Source: Streptomyces subrutilus
GTDB taxonomy: Bacteria; Actinomycetota; Actinomycetes; Streptomycetales; Streptomycetaceae
Reading direction: 5' to 3'
NCBI RefSeq assembly: GCF_008704535.1
Contig: NZ_CP023701.1
Coordinates: 496,001-560,000 of the forward strand
DNA: 64,000 nucleotides
Under the pieces are notes generated by a model. It saw only the letters and a list, made by a program, of their open reading frames with translations, made no database searches and was not told where the DNA came from. Made by a program: the position numbers and the translations under genes. Of this stretch, positions 61,302 through 64,000 are shown in pieces. Each line of letters begins with the position of its first letter. Position 1 is the first letter of the stretch.

Positions 61302-63113
61302 GTGTCCCAAGGACCCAGATTGCCGTCCCGCGCCTCAGCCCGAACGCCGGGTGCGCCCGCGCACCCGGTCGACGAACTCCTTCCCGTCCGCCGCCTGGTG
61401 CCCGCCGCACTCCAGCACGTGGCCAGCATGTACGCCGGCCTCACCGCCCCGCCCCTGATCATCGGCAGCGCCCTCGGCCTGACGACCGCCCAACTCTCCA
61501 CGCTGCTCGCCGCCGCGCTGCTGGTCGCCGGTCTGGGCACCATCGCCCAGACCTACGGACTGTTCGGCATCGGCGCCCGCCTGCCCCTGACCAACGGCGT
61601 CTCCTTCGCCGTCGTCTCCCCCGCCCTGGCCACCGTCGCGGCAGAGGAACGGAACGCCCTGCCCGCCATCTTCGGCGCCACCCTCGTCGCCGGCGTCGTC
61701 TGCCTGCTGCTCGCCCCCGCCTTCCGAGGGCTCGTCAGGTTCTTCCCGCCCGTCGTCAGCGGCTGCGTCATCACCCTCGTCGGCCTGTCCCTGCTGCCCG
61801 TCGCCGGCACCTGGGCCCGCGGCGGCGACGTGGCGGCCCCCGACTTCGGCTCGTCCTCCAACCTCGCCCTGGCAGCCGCCACCCTCGCGATCACCCTGGT
61901 CATCCACCGCGTGCTCGCCGGCCGCTTCCTCGGCCGGGTCGCGATCCTGCTGGGCATCCTCGCGGGCACGCTGATCGCCGTCCCCCTCGGGAAGGTCGAC
62001 CTCGCCTCCCTCGGCCGGGCCCCGCTGCTGGCCCTGCCCGAACCGTTCGCCTTCGGCGCCCCCGCTTTCGTGCCCTCCGTGATCGCCACCGCCGTGGTCG
62101 TGATGGTCGTCTCCATGATGGAGTCCACCGCCTCGCTGCTGGCGCTCAGCGCGGTCACCGGCCGCCCCGCCCAGGACCGCACCATCACCGGAAGCCTGCG
62201 CGCCCAGGGGCTGGCGACCGTACTCGGCGGCGTCTTCGGCGCGTTCACCAGCACCGTCTACGCCCAGAACGTCGGCCTGGTCGCCCTCAGCCGCATCCGC
62301 AGCCGCTACGTGATCACCCTGTGCGGCGCGATCCTGGTGCTCATGGGGCTGGTGCCCGTCCTCGGCTCCCTCGTCGCCCTGGTCCCGCTGCCCGTCCTCG
62401 GCGGCGCCGGAGTGGTCTTCTTCGGCTCGGTCGCCGTCGCGGGCATCCGCACCCTGGCCAAGGCCGCCCTCGGCTCCGGCCACAACAGCCTGATCGTCTC
62501 GGTCGCCCTCGCCGTCGGCCTGTTCCCCATCGCCGACGCCGGCTTCTACGCCCGCCTGCCCGCCCCCGTGGCCACCGTCCTCGGCTCGGGCATCACCGCC
62601 GGATGCCTCGTCGCGGTCCTGTTGAACTACGCCCTCAACCACCTCGGCGGCGGCGCCGAGGACGATCCGGAGGTCACCCCGGCCGAACCGGACGGGCTCC
62701 CCGGCACCCCCGACGCGGCGCCCGGCCCCCGTCACGCGGGCCTCCGCTTCGACCCCCACCCGGCCGCCGCCCGGACGGGCGCCCCGCCGCGGCTCGGCGG
62801 AGCCGCGCGGGCGCCGCAGCCCTTCGACGCGTGGCCCCCCTACGTGACGCCCGCACCCGACCCCGCCCCGCAGTACCCCCCGTACCGGGACCCGACCGCC
62901 GGCGCAGCGGAGCACACCTCCGCGCCCCCGCCCGGAACCATCCCGTCCACCGGACCCGCCGAAGCCGCCCCCTCGGCCCCCGTCTCCTTCCCGGGCCCCC
63001 TGCACCCCCTCCGCACCCGCCACGCACGCCCCAACCACCCCGAACCGGCGGCCGATCCCACCGCCCGGCCCGGACAGCACCCCCCGCCGCCGCCCCGGCC
63101 GGGTGACCGCTGA
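61302..63113 (+). CDS. NCS2 family purine permease with long disordered C-terminal tail
   Basis: Protein of 603 residues. Residues about 1-455 are an NCS2 symporter paralogous to the one at 58.4 kb, with LQHVASMYAGLTAPPL and the signature QNVGLVALSRIRSRYV. The last about 140 residues are a Pro/Ala-rich hydrophilic tail absent from the paralog, of unknown role. The GTG at 61302 is the first plausible in-frame start; GGTGGGCG upstream is a modest ribosome site. The promoter and palindrome upstream suggest regulated purine, urate or allantoin-pathway uptake. Confidence 0.9.
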   Translation: MSQGPRLPSRASARTPGAPAHPVDELLPVRRLVPAALQHVASMYAGLTAPPLIIGSALGLTTAQLSTLLAAALLVAGLGTIAQTYGLFGIGARLPLTNGVSFAVVSPALATVAAEERNALPAIFGATLVAGVVCLLLAPAFRGLVRFFPPVVSGCVITLVGLSLLPVAGTWARGGDVAAPDFGSSSNLALAAATLAITLVIHRVLAGRFLGRVAILLGILAGTLIAVPLGKVDLASLGRAPLLALPEPFAFGAPAFVPSVIATAVVVMVVSMMESTASLLALSAVTGRPAQDRTITGSLRAQGLATVLGGVFGAFTSTVYAQNVGLVALSRIRSRYVITLCGAILVLMGLVPVLGSLVALVPLPVLGGAGVVFFGSVAVAGIRTLAKAALGSGHNSLIVSVALAVGLFPIADAGFYARLPAPVATVLGSGITAGCLVAVLLNYALNHLGGGAEDDPEVTPAEPDGLPGTPDAAPGPRHAGLRFDPHPAAARTGAPPRLGGAARAPQPFDAWPPYVTPAPDPAPQYPPYRDPTAGAAEHTSAPPPGTIPSTGPAEAAPSAPVSFPGPLHPLRTRHARPNHPEPAADPTARPGQHPPPPPRPGDR

Positions 63114-63156
63114 CCCCTGACGCCGCCCGGCACGCGCCCCCGCCCGAGCGGGCCCG

Positions 63157-63879
63157 CTACGGCACGGACCCCGCCGGGCCGCCTCCGGAAGGAGCGCCGG
63201 CCGGAGCGGGGCACGGTACGGAAGGCCGGGCGACGAGGCAGGTGAAGGCGCCCAGGAGGAAGCCGTACACGGCCACCAGCCCGTGGCCGTTGGACTGCGC
63301 GCACCACATGGCCAGCCCCAGCACGGGAACCCCCGCGGCCAACAGGCCCTCCGTGCTCCGCGCCCCGCCCCGACCGGCCCGGACGACGCGCACGAGCAGG
63401 GCCGCGGCCAGGGTCGCACCGAGGAAGTAGGTGGCGCCCGAACTGCCGGCGAAGTTGCGGGGGTCGGTGCTGTGGTGTCCGCCCGCGCCGACCAGGGCGT
63501 CGATGTGCTCGGGCAGGAGGATGCCGCAGAGGAACAGGCCCAGCGCGATCGGGGTCCCCCAGAACCAGTCGGCCAGGGCGGCGACGACCGCGAGCGTGGC
63601 GATGTTCCAGGCCCCACCGAACACTCCGCCGTTCTGCACGAACACCGAGGTGACCACCCGCCACCAGCCGGACCGGGACGGATCGCCGTCCAGGGCGTCC
63701 ATCGCGCCGGCCCAGCACAGTTGGAGCGCCACCCCGGCCAGTGCGAGCCCGGTCAGCACCACCGCCGTCCACGGGACGCGCCGCCCGCGCAGCGCGCCCT
63801 CCCCCGACAGGGCCTGTCCCCCCTTGAACATCAGAACCATCAGTGCCGCCGTGGTCACGTTGAACACCAGTGCACCCAT
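63157..63879 (-). CDS. Rhomboid-like intramembrane serine protease
   Basis: Membrane protein of 240 residues with about six or seven transmembrane helices. The rhomboid dyad is suggested by GSSG (nucleophile Ser147 in FAGSSGATYFLGA) and His199 in QSNGHGLVAVYGFLLG. WWRVVTSVFVQNGGVFGGAWNI resembles the rhomboid TM2 region, but the usual HxxxN reads without the first His. An active rhomboid or a derived pseudo-rhomboid are both possible. The ATG at 63879 has an AAGGGGGG site; a GTG at 63936 would add 19 residues. Confidence 0.75.
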   Translation of the reverse strand: MGALVFNVTTAALMVLMFKGGQALSGEGALRGRRVPWTAVVLTGLALAGVALQLCWAGAMDALDGDPSRSGWWRVVTSVFVQNGGVFGGAWNIATLAVVAALADWFWGTPIALGLFLCGILLPEHIDALVGAGGHHSTDPRNFAGSSGATYFLGATLAAALLVRVVRAGRGGARSTEGLLAAGVPVLGLAMWCAQSNGHGLVAVYGFLLGAFTCLVARPSVPCPAPAGAPSGGGPAGSVP

Positions 63880-63946
63880 CGCCACCGCCCCCCCTTCGGT
63901 CTTCGCCGCTTCCGGCAGGAACGACCGTAGCCGCACGACGGGCCAA

Positions 63947-63965
63947 TTTCAAACAGTGTTAGAAA
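63947..63965. promoter_or_regulatory. TetR-type operator palindrome
   Basis: TTTCAAACA (63947-63955), central G, TGTTAGAAA (63957-63965): an inverted repeat with one mismatched pair out of nine. The AT-rich site is between the divergent rhomboid-like gene and the gene starting at 63985, where a TetR-family autoregulator would be typical. Confidence 0.6.
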
Positions 63966-63984
63966 ACCGGGTAGGCTCTCCCCC

Positions 63985-64000
63985 GTGAAGCTGACAGCGG
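63985..64000 (+). CDS. Start of a gene cut by the window edge
   Basis: GTG AAG CTG ACA GCG at the very end, 19 bases after the palindrome, probably begins a + strand gene (V/M-K-L-T-A...). Only five codons are visible, so no product can be named; a TetR regulator is a guess from the operator. No strong ribosome site is seen (CTCTCCCCC precedes). Confidence 0.35.

Noticed and set aside
61172..63106. Permease start at the ATG at 61172.
   Set aside because: It opens another frame whose product is Arg/Pro-rich and lacks membrane segments; the permease frame begins at the GTG at 61302.

Overview
The window is high-GC actinobacterial DNA, almost certainly a Streptomyces chromosome. The signs are GC-rich third codon positions, many GTG starts, ATGA/GTGA stop-start overlaps, and families typical of the genus: SigE-family sigma factor, PQQ-repeat Ser/Thr kinases, DUF6204, DUF7144, and a type III PKS next to an ICMT-like gene. 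No rRNA, clear tRNA, CRISPR array, transposase or integrase was seen.

Layout. 1-5.5 kb: the end of a D,D-carboxypeptidase gene, a SigE-type sigma factor with its membrane partner, and a pair of secreted and anchored proteins (one VWA). 5.6-12.9 kb: small metabolic and stress genes, including a flavin monooxygenase, Ohr/OhrR with a clear operator, a HhH-PHP protein, a FUSC exporter and small hypotheticals. 13-19.4 kb: agmatine deiminase, a second flavin monooxygenase, and a compact secondary-metabolism locus (UbiA divergent from type III PKS, methyltransferase and flavoprotein) closed by a strong terminator. 19.4-23.1 kb: a repeat-containing membrane protein, a secreted carboxylesterase and a HAD protein. 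23.1-36.1 kb: a 13-kb locus of DUF4132, a 1683-aa protein, a MoxR ATPase, a DUF5682-VWA fusion and a SWIM zinc-finger protein. This matches the gene content and order of the little-understood E. coli yehI/yehLMPQ region. 36.3-39.6 kb: small secreted and zinc-ribbon genes. 39.6-46.4 kb: three consecutive PQQ-domain kinase genes, the middle one a pseudokinase. 46.6-58.3 kb: methionine salvage (mtnD-mtnC-mtnB, convergent mtnA), then a nucleoside ABC importer with nucleoside phosphorylase, MTA/SAH-type deaminase, sulfite-oxidase-fold enzyme and flavin reductase. 58.3-64 kb: two NCS2 purine permeases around an XRE regulator, a rhomboid-like protein, and the first bases of a divergent gene.

How they work together. 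The clearest functional unit is 46.6-58.3 kb. The importer would bring in a nucleoside such as methylthioadenosine (MTA), the deaminase and phosphorylase would release methylthioribose-1-phosphate, and MtnA, MtnB, MtnC and MtnD would carry it toward the keto acid of methionine. Each of the two + strand operons is preceded by a tiny cysteine-containing ORF with a strong ribosome binding site, which suggests sulfur-responsive leader peptides. The most unusual content is the Yeh-like MoxR/VWA locus, the compact type III PKS-UbiA locus and the kinase-pseudokinase-kinase trio.
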